Source of the DNA: Chinchilla lanigera
Lineage: Eukaryota; Chordata; Mammalia; Rodentia; Chinchillidae
Length of the DNA stretch: 64,000 nucleotides
Reading direction: 5' to 3'
Assembly: GCF_000276665.1 (NCBI RefSeq)
Contig: NW_004955417.1
Span: 15,146,839 to 15,210,838 of the forward strand
In this document: positions 11,949 to 23,226 of the stretch, piece after piece
Layout: each line of letters starts with the position of its first letter
Position numbering within the stretch: the first letter of the stretch is position 1
Notes under the pieces: generated by a model
What the model was told of the DNA's origin: nothing
The model's input: the letters and a program-made list of their open reading frames with translations, nothing else
Database searches by the model: none
Position numbers and translations under genes: made by a program

Positions 11949-12498
11949 AGAAAAAGATTTCATGGTAGAAATCTTCCAAATGTTATGAATAAAATGTTAA
12001 GGTAAAATATTTCAACATATGAGACAACTTGTTTATTAAATCTTTTACAAAAATTTTTGCTAAGGAAATTGCTTTCCTCTAATTTGATAATTTAGATTTA
12101 GATAATTTTTTAGGGAAAAATGCCCATTACATTCTATTATTTTGTACGTAATATATAAATGAAAAATATTGCTACTATTTGCTCTACTCTTCTTTTTAAC
12201 TTATTTCCAACTTATCTTCTCTAAGTATATGTACCTTAGCTAGAGACTGAACAGAGACTAATAGCTGAAGAGTAAAAGTCTATAAACAAATTCAAGAATT
12301 TAAAATTCTGTTTATGGTTCTTTAACTTTTAAAAATGTTTAAGAGGTTCTGTGACTTGATTACAAATATATTGAAACATTTATTAGTCCTTAATGTTTGC
12401 TAGAAATGTGACATCTAACTTACCTGTAAGAATTCAGATGACTATTATAAACTACATGATGAAATAATAAAATGAACTGTTCAAAAGCTATGAAGTGA

Positions 12499-12653
12499 GC
12501 CAGGCATGGTGGCACACACCTGTAATCCCAGCACTGCAGAAGCTGAGGCAGGAGGATTGCCGCTAGTTCAAGGCCAGCCTGGGCTACACAGTGAGTTCAA
12601 GGCAACCTGAACTACATAGTGAGACCCTGGCTTAAAAAAAAAAAAAAAAAAAA
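12499..12653 (+). mobile_element. B1-like SINE
   Basis: GCCAGGCATGGTGGCACACA opens a full-length B1 with TGTAATCCCAGCAC and the duplicated GGGCTACACAGTGAG / GAACTACATAGTGAG block, then a poly(A) tail. Target repeats AAAGCTATGAA flank it on both sides. Confidence 0.93.
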
Positions 12654-12678
12654 GAAAGCTATGAAAAGTATAGATATA

Positions 12679-12822
12679 GACAGCTGTGGTGGCACACACC
12701 TGTAATCCCAGCACTTAGGACGCTGTGACTTTGAGGCCGCCTGGGCTACAAAGTGAGTTCAAGACCAGCCTGAACTGCACAATGAGACCCTGTCTCAAAA
12801 AGACCCAAAAGAAAAAAAAAGC
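12679..12822 (+). mobile_element. B1-like SINE, second copy in tandem
   Basis: A second B1 in the same orientation lacks part of the left middle region. It is flanked by AAAGTATAGATATA and AAAGTACAGATGTA, a target repeat with two differences. Confidence 0.88.
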
Positions 12823-13544
12823 AAAGTACAGATGTAATATATAAATAATGTAATTTCACACAGCTGAATAATAGCATTCTTTATTTTACTGTCTTTCCCA
12901 GTTCAGTCCTTGGTTTTATTGCTGATTGATGTTCCAAGGGGAAATAGCAGTCACTGCCTCTTCACCCTCCCTTTCTTTACCACTTTCTCTTAGGCAGGTC
13001 CTTCTCCTAACCCTCACCTCTCCACTTCTCCAGCAGTCTGCACACTTTCGTCTTGGCTGCCAAAGAGTAAGATTTGACCTGCTAAAATAATAACTTTTGC
13101 CTCAGAATGATTGTGTCCTTTCCAGGATCAGTATTTAATGGCTACATTTGGGTGATGAGCAACACTATTAGAGGCTAATGAGTTCATAATATAAAGTTAA
13201 TTTTCCAAATTATATTGGCAAAAAGTATAGCCAGAAATTGGTTACACACTTAGTTTCAAGCCATAGCTGGTCATTTTTATGACTTCTCTTTGTTTTTAAT
13301 GCAGTCAGCATGTTTTGTAAACATTAATGTTTTAGAGAAAGAACTACTCTATCCCTAGTCCCTTGTCATGTGGCAAGTTAGGCTATTGCCTGTTTTTGTT
13401 TATCAGAAGTAACAATACTGTCATCCTTTATTCCATTTCAACCTGTTGTTTTTTTAATATTTTTTTTAATAAGTAAAATATGTCCTCTTGTCAAAATTTA
13501 GCTTCACCCAGCAAAACACTCCTGGAATCCTACAACAGTTTTTT

Positions 13545-13725
13545 CTTATTCCTAATAAAATTTTGCTGTATAATTCTTGTCGAATCTATTTCTCCCACTA
13601 TATTGTAAGCATTCTTAGCACAAGTAAAGTGCTCGTTCTTCTATAAATCTTCCATGTGTAGTACAGTTAGTTGGCTTATGGTAAATATTTAATTGCTAGA
13701 TCATTAAATATATTTACTAACTTGA
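13545..13725 (+). mobile_element. L2 LINE 3' end fragment
   Basis: CTCCCACTATATTGTAAGCA and the later GCTTATGGTAAATATTTAAT fit the well-known 3' end of L2, in which a 'timing' block of AATGTAAGCTCC precedes CAATAAATATT. Confidence 0.55.
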
Positions 13726-14447
13726 CATAACTACTATCCTAGGGGAAATCACATTAAACTCCTTGAAGGATTATGACTTACACAATATAGCAGTGTAGCA
13801 AGGCAGATCCTGTGCTGAGCTGTGGAGGCTACAGAGGTGAGCTGAGATTATGTCTGCCTGTTAGCACAGTGCCAGGATTATAAATGGGGAAGCTTTGCCG
13901 CTAACTAGGCCGTATGGGGAGAGTCTTTATGAAGAGGCTGAATTAAGGTTTTTAAAATGGAAATGTGCAGTTTCTCCTTACTTGAGAAGCAGCTTCTGTA
14001 TGCTTTCTATTAGACATTTTTCATTCTAATATTAATTTTTATCTGACTGAAAAATAACACATACTAATACTCTAAAATCACATGAAAGTACACAAAAAAG
14101 GTAACTTAAAACACAGAATTCTGTAACCCCAAGATAATCACTGTTAGATTTGTGGTATATGTCTAAACTTTTTCTCCCTTAGGAATAAGTATATAGATAC
14201 ATAGGTACATATAAATAGAAAAACAGATAGATAGATACTTTTTATTCATTTAGAATGGGATGTATTGCATATATCTTTTGTCATGTTTTTTGGTTAATTT
14301 ATTTACCAATCAATGATAACATTTTTCTTTCTTCTTGTAGTACTGGGGATTAAATCTGGGGCTTTTACACTGAGGTACATCCACAGCCCTTTTGTTTTTA
14401 TTTTCATTTGGTTTTTTTTTTTGGTTTTTTTTTTTTTATTTTTCTCC

Positions 14448-14522
14448 GGTACCAGGAACCAAACTCACAACCTTGCGCTTGCCAGGCAGGTGCTTTTGCC
14501 GCTGAGCTAAATCCCCAACCCC
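14448..14522 (-). mobile_element. ID-type SINE, antisense
   Basis: A T-rich run precedes GGTACCAGGAACCAAACTCA and GCGCTTGCCAGGCAGGTGCT, ending GAGCTAAATCCCCAACCCC. This is the reverse complement of the tRNA-derived ID core. Confidence 0.92.
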
Positions 14523-14535
14523 TTCATTTGTTATT

Positions 14536-14645
14536 TTTGAGACAGGTTCTCACTAAGCTGCCTGGAGTGAGCTCAAACTTGCAACCCTTCTGCCATAGCT
14601 TCCTAATGCTCTAGTATTGTAGGCTTCTGTCACCATTCTCGGCTT
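14536..14645 (-). mobile_element. B1-like SINE, antisense, degraded
   Basis: TTTTGAGACAGGTTCTCACT and TGAGCTCAAACTTGCAACCC are antisense B1 strings. It abuts the ID element at 14448-14522. Confidence 0.75.
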
Positions 14646-15544
14646 TTTTTCTTTTTTCTATCAAAATAAACTGCACAAAAGAGTCAAATTCTGCCCTTAA
14701 AACAATTCATTTTTGTTTATTTCCACTTAATCATTCCTTTAGAAGGGAGATTGTATTCTATAAATGTGAAAAGATACATAAGGTCCAAAGAGTTTCAGAA
14801 TTGAATCATGAAGTAATCGAGCATTAGCAGTTAACTAGATATTTTTCTACTTGTTTTGTAGCATTATTTCAGATACCCTGAACATCCTGAAATTCAGCTG
14901 TCTTATAAACACCATAATGAGCAACATGAGTGCTTCATTTTTATGCTAGTTTAGCAGTGTGAAATGTACTGTCAGTTCCATTTAGACTCATGTGTGTCAC
15001 ACAAGCAATTTAGTCTGTTTAATCTGCTTTCCAGATATTGTGTAGATAAGATTTTTAAATATTTTAATTTATTTTCAGACATGGTGCTCACTTATTTTAT
15101 CACTTTTAGTATATTTGATATTTTAATGTAAATATGATAGTATGTAAATTATGAATCAAAGGGATTGCATTCATTTGTGGTTCAATATCATTACATAAGA
15201 TCTATCTATGTTGAAAGATCATTTTAGAAATATTTTTATTTCATACTCATGATATTTTTTGCATAAATATCACCACTGATATTTTCTATATCAGTTCTTC
15301 CACTATTTTGGTTCTTCCACTAATTTTGATTTCACTAATCTTGATTCATTTATTCAACAAATTTTTCAATGTTCTGTACAGTAGGCTCTTACACTGATAA
15401 GTTTAAAATTTAACAAATAAATGGTACCTACATTTTAATATATTAATATGTACAAAATTGTAAATATTTACATATTATACTTCATATGATCAAAATACGT
15501 GGTGAATGTTTAAATTTCTCAAACTCTTCCTACAGTAAAAGGTA

Positions 15545-15665
15545 CACTGTGATTAACCCCCTACAAAGGAATCCCTTTCTCTTTGAGCAAACTTAGTCCA
15601 TTGTTCTTGCCACTTTCTGAAGCAGTTCTGGAAATCCTCTCTGTGAGTGACTTTACCAGGTATGA
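15545..15665 (-). mobile_element. mariner-like transposase C-terminal fragment, antisense
   Basis: The minus strand reads REDFQNCFRKWQEQWTKFAQ, close to the C-terminal end of mariner transposases (…FRKWQERW…). About 35 bases of it are an inverted copy of the plus-strand fragment at 15899-15921 and 16073-16095. Confidence 0.6.
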
Positions 15666-15744
15666 CCAAAACTACAGTGAGTGCTGCTGCCAAGTGCCGT
15701 CCAGTGGAAAGGCAGGAGGCAGGCTGGTTAAAACGTTTGTGTGT

Positions 15745-16198
15745 CTTCATTTACCTTTTTCACTGAATCTGCCACCATGCAACTTCTGGCTCTTTCCCAA
15801 AGTCAAAACGACCATGAAAGGTAAATATTTTGAATCCACTCAGGACGTCAGGGCAGCCATGACAGCACAATTTAAAGATACTCATGAAAGGTGTTCTCCA
15901 GAACTGCTTCAGAAAGTGGCAAGAGCCAGGCATGCTGGTACATGCCTGTGGTCCCAGCATTCAGGAGGCTGAGGTAGGATTGTCACAAGTTCGAGGCCAA
16001 CCTGGGCTACATCATGAGTTCAAGGCTGGCCTGAACTACGTAGCAAAACCTTGTCTCAATGCCCCCAGAAAAAGAAAGTGGCAAGAACAATGGGTAAGTG
16101 TATTCAAAGTGAGTGGGAGCATTTTGAGGGAGACTAATAGCCATGTATCTTTAAAATTTAAATATTTACTGTATTTTTCAGTCATACCTCATATATAG
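15745..16198 (+). mobile_element. mariner-like element 3' part, interrupted by a B1
   Basis: The plus strand encodes NLPPCNFWLFPKVKTTMKGK, which recalls the D/E-x-DFWLFPKLK segment of mariner transposases (third acidic residue region; here Asn replaces the Asp). It continues to ELLQKVAR, then breaks at a B1 insertion and resumes after 16086 with TGGGAGCATTTTGAGGG and a mariner-like terminus near 16190. No intact transposase exists. Confidence 0.65.
15925..16072 (+). mobile_element. B1-like SINE inside the mariner relic
   Basis: The insert begins GCCAGGCATGCTGGTACATG and ends CCCCAGAAAA. A perfect 14-bp target repeat AGAAAGTGGCAAGA sits at 15911-15924 and 16073-16086. Removing the insert and one repeat restores continuous mariner sequence. 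Confidence 0.95.
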
Positions 16199-17089
16199 AT
16201 GAACACATTCAATTTATTTCCTTTGCATTGCATACTGATTTTTAAAACTAAAATTTATATAGTGAATATAATGAATTTTTAAAAAAATTTTAGGTTGTTT
16301 AGATTTTCAGTTTTTTTGTAGACTGTTACATCACTGTAGGGTAATTTTTATAAAATACAAAAGAAAACTGAATCTAAAGGTAAATTTTAATTTGTTATTG
16401 TGGTAGAACTTTGACAAGAGTTGCAAAGTAAATGATGAAATATGTAAGTTTGAAGAAAAGTATTTGGTACCTTCATCACTTGTATTTCAAGATGTAATTT
16501 AAATTTGTTAATAGTCCTCTTCTTCTTTTACTGTACTCTGTTTTCTTAAATTGCTTCTTGTTTTTATTTCCCCTTGAATATGTCAGTTTGGGAATTCTCT
16601 CTTTGGACATGACTGTAGGTGGTCCTCAGTGCTGATCCCTAACTCCCTGATCACTAATTCCATTTAAAGTTATGTTTTATACAATGAGTTAAAAGTGTAT
16701 ATGTGTCCATCTGAGGTCTTCAGTAGTAAAATTACAAATTTAGTCTGACTACATACACATTACTAGAGACTGTAGAAAAAAGAAAACACAGCCGTTTGGG
16801 ACCTCCCAAAAATTGTGACCACTGCATACCCCTTTTGCTTAGTTTCAGTTGTCACTGAAAAATTCCAACAAGAGTAGTTCCTTTCTGACTGCCTCTGCCA
16901 TGGGAAATATTAGACACTAGCTAAGTAGGCCAAAAAGAATGAAAACCGTGGATTAAAGGAAAGGTAGTCAAGGAAGTCATCTGTAAGGGGATGTCTTAAA
17001 AGAGGCAAAGGAAATTTCCAAATTGATAAGAGGACCTAGAAATTCCCTAGACTCTAGGGACGAGGGATAAGCCCATTGCTTTTCCCTCC

Positions 17090-17660
17090 CCAACAGTGCT
17101 TCTCATCCTGTTGAAGTTTCTCTGCCTTCGTAGGCCTATTTTTACTGTTCCATCAACACTTTGCTCACTATGCTAGAGGCTTCAGAGGCTACCCACTAAT
17201 TTCTGAACAGAGCACAGCTTCCTCACCTTCATAAATCAGCACTAGCCACCAGCTAAATCTGCCTATCTGATCTTATCCCCCACTTTTTGTTTCTTTCCTC
17301 CAACCAATTGAAGTTAACTTTGCCTCGTTAAGCATGGCTTCTGCTTTTCACATCTCATATCACTTCTTTGGCCTGGAAATGGACTTTCATCTTTACCAGT
17401 TGCAATTCTGCCCAAAATGAGATACTGTTCATGAAGCTTTCATAACCACAGCAGTCTGAAGCAGGCCTTCCTTTACCTGAGGGACTATAGCACTTTCCAT
17501 CTCTTCCGCTGTCTCATGTTGGCTCTTTGTTCCTGTTTTATTTTTATTATGGGATCATAAGTTTCTTGTGAGACAAAGAACCCAACTATTTCCTCCATCG
17601 TCCCTAGCACATTGCCTTCCTTACATATCTAGCATGAAAATGTGTTAGATGAATAGTAGA
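17090..17660 (+). mobile_element. L2 LINE 3' region
   Basis: The order CAGGCCTTCCTTTACCTGAG, TAGCACTTTCCATCTC, TTATTTTTATTATGGGATCA, CCATCGTCCCTAGCACATTG follows the L2 3' end (cf. 'ggccttccctgaccac', 'tagcactt', 'ccccagcgcctagcaca'). Strongly diverged. Confidence 0.7.
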
Positions 17661-17790
17661 AAGAAACCTCATTAAAATTAGGTACTTTAACACAAATTTC
17701 ACATTCTCTTACCTGATTCTGTATTTCCTTCTGTGTAGAAATAAAAATAAATAGATGACTATTTCTTTTTTGTTTCTTTTTGGTTTTTTT

Positions 17791-17867
17791 CTCCATACCA
17801 AGAATCAAACTCACGACCTCGCACTTGCCAGGCAGGCGCTGTGCCGCTGAGCTAAATCCCCAGCCCC
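17791..17867 (-). mobile_element. ID-type SINE, antisense
   Basis: AATCAAACTCACGACCTCGC, then GCCAGGCAGGCGCTGTGCCG and GAGCTAAATCCCCAGCCCC. Short target repeat TATTTCTT on both sides. Confidence 0.93.
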
Positions 17868-18082
17868 AAGTATTTCTTATTAGAGACTTCAGTACCTCAA
17901 ACAGTGAAAGGAGTCTAACGGCAGCAATACTTCCCATCCAGAAAAGGGGTCTGGGTGTCTGAGCACTGTACTACACCACCACAGGCTCAGGCCTGGCCAT
18001 CATGCCACAGAAAGGATGACCAAAGTATCTTGTGCTACCTGAGCTCCCTTCTGTAGACTTTTCTCTTAAGAATAGAATGCCT

Positions 18083-18170
18083 GGGGCTGGAGATATAGCT
18101 CAGTGGCACAGCACCTACCCGGCAAGCGCGAGGTCCTGATTTCAATTCCTGGTACCAAGAAAAAAAAAGA
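18083..18170 (+). mobile_element. ID-type SINE
   Basis: GGGGCTGGAGATATAGCTCA through TCAATTCCTGGTACCAAG and an A tail. The polymerase III A- and B-box-like strings are intact or nearly so. Confidence 0.93.
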
Positions 18171-20216
18171 ATATAATTCCTTTCCTAATAAGTTATGTTT
18201 ATCAAATGCCTGTGATATTAAATGTTTTTAACTGAAGACCTCATGTCACAAATAATTCAATTGATGATGCATATGAGGAAAAGTGTTACAAATATTTTTC
18301 TCACACTTTTCTGTTTGAACTAAATCCAATTGTTTTTGAATGTTCATAATTCAAACAAAACATCTGTGCCAACATTTTGAGAAAAAATAGCTGCCAAGCA
18401 AAACCGGACAGCATATTCCTTGGTGGCATATGGTCATAAAAAGCTGTATACACAGAGTGGGCAGTTATCAGCTATCTTGAACTGAACTCATGCAAATGTG
18501 AACAAACCTCAATTAAAATTACATTGTATATATTAAAACTTTCTCTAGAGTCTACAGAATGTTCAGGAAAAATATAGTGAGCTTGACCTTAAGTACCTTG
18601 CCTCATTATTTTTTTGTCATTTCCAGCTACCAGGCTCTCCAAAAAAAACAACTTTTTATTTCTTCTAGTTTTCTGTTTGCCCTAAGCTATATTCCCAATT
18701 GCTGCTGTAAAATTTAAGGAGGAAAAAAAAAATTGAAAGTTCCAACACTGCTATTGTTTTTCTATTTTTTCCCTGTACCTAATATTTAAACATCAAAGAT
18801 ACTCTGGTACTTTTATCTTATAGAGTATATATAGATCATATTTTCTCTATACATATTTGCCATATAGGATTTTTTTTTCCTTAACTGTCAGGCTTGTTTT
18901 TCAGAAGTCATCTCACTGGTAGCCTTTTGATTTCATAGACTCACTGTATGGAGGAATACCTGCAGTGGGGTCATACTAGAAGCAAGGGGATGAATTAGAA
19001 AATTTTTTTGGAATATTTTATTCAGATGTCTGTAAACAAAAAATCCTACTGCTGTTTATCAAAACTCATGTTGTGATGATCAGTTACCTTGGGAAATTTT
19101 TAAACTAAGGCATGTTGTCAGGGCTTCTTGTAAGACTGAAATTTAAAAATTATCTACTTCCATCAAGACTTCTATTATTATGACAATTTCCATGTAAATG
19201 CTTACTGTATGTATTATCATAGCTCTTGTAGGATGTTTTCAAAGTCTTATATTCAGTCTGTTAGTTGAGTGTTTCATGAGATTCACCTTGGATTAACTCT
19301 GTGAAAATGATATATAAAAATTATGTTCGTGTGCCATAGTAGCTCTCTTAACATGTCAAGTTTTTTCTTATATTTAGTAAGCATATACCGCATTGTATAT
19401 TTTTAAATATATGTCCTAAATAAGCCTTAAAAATATGTCCTAAATAAGTAATTATGTGTTAATGTGTTTTTTGAATCTCTGTGTAGTTAAACTGATTTTC
19501 CTAGCGTGGGTAATAGGTTAGTAGTCAAAATATAAAATATTTGAATGATTGAAAAAGAAATCCAGATGTTGCCAAAAGGGGCAGTGCTAATGAATAGATA
19601 AAAATATAAATTGAGAGGTTCACTTGGTAGAAGTTATAGTAAATATGTAATCTAGAAAACAAAGAAACAAAGATATTTTCAATTTCAAAGTGTTAAAGGT
19701 ATTTCTTATTTGATAGTGTGATCTCATAAAGAGTATATTAAATGAATTTCATCTTCAAATTTCTGTTTTGTCCTTTATCAAAGGAAAAAACAAGGAATGG
19801 CAATTTCAGCTCAAAAGTAATGCTGTACACCAAACTAACTTTACCTTCTGTCTAGACTATAACAAGGAATAAATTATTAGCCAAAACTAAGGTCCTTTGA
19901 TCTTACATGTAAACCTTCTTGTCCTCCCAATGAATGAAATGGTCTTTTCTCAAACAAGCCTTTTACTGCTTGGTGGGACCATTATTTTTAAGAAGGTTTA
20001 AAATGTGATCTGGAAAATTACATTGACTCTATGTGGCATATTTGCTATTCTTAGCTTGGTGAAATAAGCTGGAAGGGGGTGAAGAATGCAGGTTAGAAAG
20101 AAAACAGATGCTAGATATTAGAAATAGAAAGGTTTTCCAGCAATGAGACTTTCATTTCAGGACTACATTTTCGTTGGCACGAGTGGTATTGTGATGATTG
20201 TTGTTTTTCTCTCCAG
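18171..20216. other. Intron sequence before exon 1, unassigned
   Basis: A+T rich and without recognised repeats. A short tandem duplication around ATGTCCTAAATAAG lies at about 19408-19450. The acceptor tract of exon 1 ends the segment. Confidence 0.5.
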
Positions 20217-20372
20217 CTGTTACACATCTGTATTGAAGGTTGGGGCAACTGGCGTTGGTCAGAGCCCTTCAGCGTGGACCATGCTGGGACATTTATTAGA
20301 ACAATTCAGTACAAGGGTCGCACTGCTTCACTCATCATCAAGGTTCAGCAACTCAGTGGAGTGCAGAAACAG
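20217..20372 (+). CDS. VPS13B: VPS13B exon 1 of window (156 bp, phase 0-0)
   Basis: The exon encodes 52 residues starting LLHICIEGWGNWRWSEPFSV and ending QLSGVQKQ. The acceptor is a pyrimidine-rich tract ending ctctccag at 20216; the donor is gtaagt at 20373. The open frame runs further upstream into the intron, but the family match starts exactly at the acceptor. Length is divisible by three, so skipping would keep frame. It belongs to the part of VPS13B just ahead of or within the VAB (VPS13 adaptor-binding, SHR-BD) region. The preceding exon is more than 20 kb upstream, outside the window. Confidence 0.95.
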
Positions 20373-21605
20373 GTAAGTTTCTTTGTGTTCGTGATCCAGG
20401 CCACTCTTACATATTTGTAGTCATGGAGAGTAAAACTTAAGAGATATGTAAATAGTTGATAATAAAAATATCACAGTGGTTATGCCTATCACTACCATGC
20501 CCATGAGTACTTAATAAGTGCTTGTTGATGATCCTGTTGATGGTGAAGGTTCCAACCCCTTTTACAAGAGCTGCTAACGAGCAGTAAAATTTACTGATTT
20601 GAGTTTCACCTCTTCTCCCTGTCAGCACCTACCTTCTGGTGGAGGTGCTAATGAGCTGTGAAATAGCCAAAAGGCCTTTACTGAGAAGGAAAAGAAACAA
20701 AGGGTAGTGGGCACTCTGGATAACCCACCAGTGGATGACCAGGAGTTGGTTCTCATGCATGTGAGGAGAATCTGTGTGAAAGTGTCGTGATACTCTTCTG
20801 TGACAAAGGGGGCCTGAGTCTTCAGCAAGCTTTTCTTTTTCTAGGAGTTAATATTAGCTGCAGTAAAAATTCACTACAGTCCAACTCTTGGCATATAAAC
20901 CTCAGCTCTCAGCACATATTTTTTATGTATTTTATAAAACTTCCTTTTGGCTGTTTTTAAAGTTCTAAGACTGCAAAAGGAAAAAAGTATCTGACACTTT
21001 TTTGTGTTCTTAAGATGTGAAAATGTGGTTTCTAAAAGATGGTTTTGAAGCACGGAGCATATGACAAGAGTAGAAAGAAAAAAAAGGAAGTATTAAAATT
21101 GGAAAACTGACTTCACTGCACACAAAATAACTGCATTTGTCGTAAGAGTTTTAAGATATACATGTGCATCTGGATTGTAACAGTCAACCCAGAGCTTATG
21201 TGAACTGAGGACATGATAGAAACACCATTCAGTCCCCAGAAGGGAAGCTCTTCCTGTGGAACACTAAAGGTTCTTCTATCGCCCTATGCCAAGAAACAAG
21301 CAGGAAGCAAGTAGTGAGAGGAACAGTAGGCCCCATACCATATACATTCCTGGTCTGCACCTAATCAGAGAGCTGGACTTGATATTCTCATTATTGTGTG
21401 GAACAGAAATGAAAAGTGAACCATAGCAGAAGGATCCAGAAAAAAGGCATGAAAAGCCTTCTTAATTAATTGGTCACTTCCCAGAGCATGTGCTGATGAC
21501 TTACAGTGGAACCAAATAAAATGGGTGGTACCAAATATGTGACATAATCTTTGCTTTTAAATTCCAAATTTATGTAAATCCATCTGTTAATACAACTGAT
21601 AGAAA
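20373..21605. other. Intron sequence, unassigned
   Basis: No exon, repeat family or long open frame is recognised between exon 1 and the L2 fragment near 21.6 kb. Confidence 0.45.
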
Positions 21606-21609
21606 GTGT

Positions 21610-21760
21610 GAAGGGAATTTAGAGGTTCCACTAGGAAGGTGCAACTTGAGTTGGGTTTTGGAAGATATGTAGAATTTGGATTAAGAAAGAGCATTCCAAG
21701 CAGACAGTAAATAAAGACACATAGATGGGATTAATGAATCTTACTGAAGAACGCAAGAGG
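21610..21760 (-). mobile_element. L2 LINE fragment, antisense
   Basis: AAGAAAGAGCATTCCAAGCA with GACACATAGATGGGATTAAT recalls the reverse complement of L2 ('ggaagagcgttccaggcagagg'). Confidence 0.5.
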
Positions 21761-22207
21761 AGACCAACCTACTATTGTGAGCTCAGAGCTAGTCATAAGA
21801 GCTGGAAGTGTCTCTGAGTCCTGTTTACTCTCAGAGCCCTCTTACATGGGTGGGCTCAATAAATACATACTAGTGTTCTAATTCCATCATTTATGCTCTG
21901 TGAGAAATGTCTCGTCTACCTTCCCAGCCACTAGCAAGTCTGAGAAATGGTCATTCAGCCTCTGTCTGGATAGCTCAGATGAGAAGTGCCATTCCCTCAT
22001 GCTACCAACTATTAGGAAATTGTCTCTGAAAATTGAACCAGATCTTTCACCATTCCACCACCTTTTACCATTCTTGAGACCTATGACGCATACAGCCAGC
22101 AAAGAACAATTTGTTAGAGGACTGCACAAGTCCCCTCTTCTCCATAGCCTTTCAAAAATGTGCAGGGAACTAACATGTTTCCTCTTAATTTCCTTCTCTA
22201 GCTTAAG

Positions 22208-22368
22208 CCAGTAGTTCTATAACTCAGGTGTGCATCAGAATCTCTAAAGGACTCACCAGAACACAGATTTTATGGAGTGAGACCCAGATCCAGGAGGTCT
22301 AGGGTTTGGCCTGATAATCCCATTTCTAACAGATTTCCAGGGATACTGATGCTACTGGTCTAAGGTCC
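22208..22368 (+). mobile_element. MER5A-like hAT-Charlie element
   Basis: CAGTAGTTCTATAACTCAGG, then GTGCATCAGAATCTCTAAAG, CCAGGAGGTCTAGGGTTTGG, TCTAACAGATTTCCAGGGAT and ACTGATGCTACTGGTCTAAG follow the MER5A consensus in order over nearly its full length. Confidence 0.85.
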
Positions 22369-22387
22369 ATATATATATATATATATT
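22368..22387. repeat. (AT)n microsatellite
   Basis: A short alternating AT run directly after the MER5A end. Confidence 0.85.
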
Positions 22388-22639
22388 TATAGTTGTTGTA
22401 CTATACTTTGGTATCTTCAAAGAGGTTTCTAAAGAAAATAAATAGAGCTATACATGAGTGACCTATTGAATAATCATTAACTATTCTCAATGGTTGTTGT
22501 AGGAAACATATAATAATAAACATGCATCCATTTATGAGATAGGATAGGAACAATACACACTTTACAGAGTTATGGATAGATTAGTAGGAAAATATCAGTG
22601 GCTGCTGTAATACGTGGTGGTATCTTCAAAGTGGTTTCT

Positions 22640-23226
22640 CCGGAAGACAGAGATACGCAAGAAGGATCTAACAAGTAGTTACAGCCTAAGGGTTGTCAAA
22701 AATCAAGTGAGCCATCTGGGGCAAAAGCCATTTTTTGTAGTGTTTTCTCTCCAGCCTCCTATCGCATTGGGACCCCACAACCAGTTACTGTCCTCTCCCC
22801 AACTGTCAGCACAGGCAGCAGGAATCCTGTTGCAGACTTCTGCGGGGCTCCACCACAGCCTGTACTGTCAGGGGAAGAATGGCTTCCTGGGAGTCTCCGC
22901 AGGTATTGTGCAAGGTCCTCCTGGTTTACAGCTTCCAAACAGTTCTCATGACCCCAGTCCATAGGACCTCTGACTCCTCTGGCTTAGTCTACATTCTTAT
23001 GTTCTCCAAATCCTTGTTCAGCAGCTGCTCTGCCACTGACTCTGGACCTTTCTGTTTCTCAATGGCAGGAGCAAGAGTGGCGCGTTGTATGGCATGTATT
23101 CCCAGGGGTTTCTCCATGTTTGAATGATTCACACACGTCTGTGGGTGGGCATCTGCAGCTGGTGCATGGTGGGCCAATTGTGTCATTGTTTCTCTGTGTC
23201 ATGGTAGTTCTCAATTGAGCAGCGGC
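22640..23226 (-). other. GC-rich block flanking the 85-bp array, unidentified
   Basis: Base composition is clearly higher in G+C than the surrounding A+T-rich intron. It runs straight into the 85-bp array. Short open frames occur on both strands (for example 22614-22964 plus and 23059-23343 minus) with no family match. I suspect that the block and the array are parts of one mobile element, perhaps read on the minus strand, but I cannot name it. Confidence 0.35.

Larger units (their letters stand above)
8810..12480. other. Repeat-poor intron stretch of about 3.7 kb
   Basis: I recognise no SINE, LINE or LTR here, only two dinucleotide runs. Elsewhere in the window a recognisable repeat occurs every one to two kilobases. 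No exon of VPS13B matches and no open frame exceeds 80 residues. Confidence 0.5.

Noticed and set aside
22205..22240. An exon-like match near 22.2 kb
   Set aside because: It is the start of a MER5A element, and no VPS13B residues are encoded.
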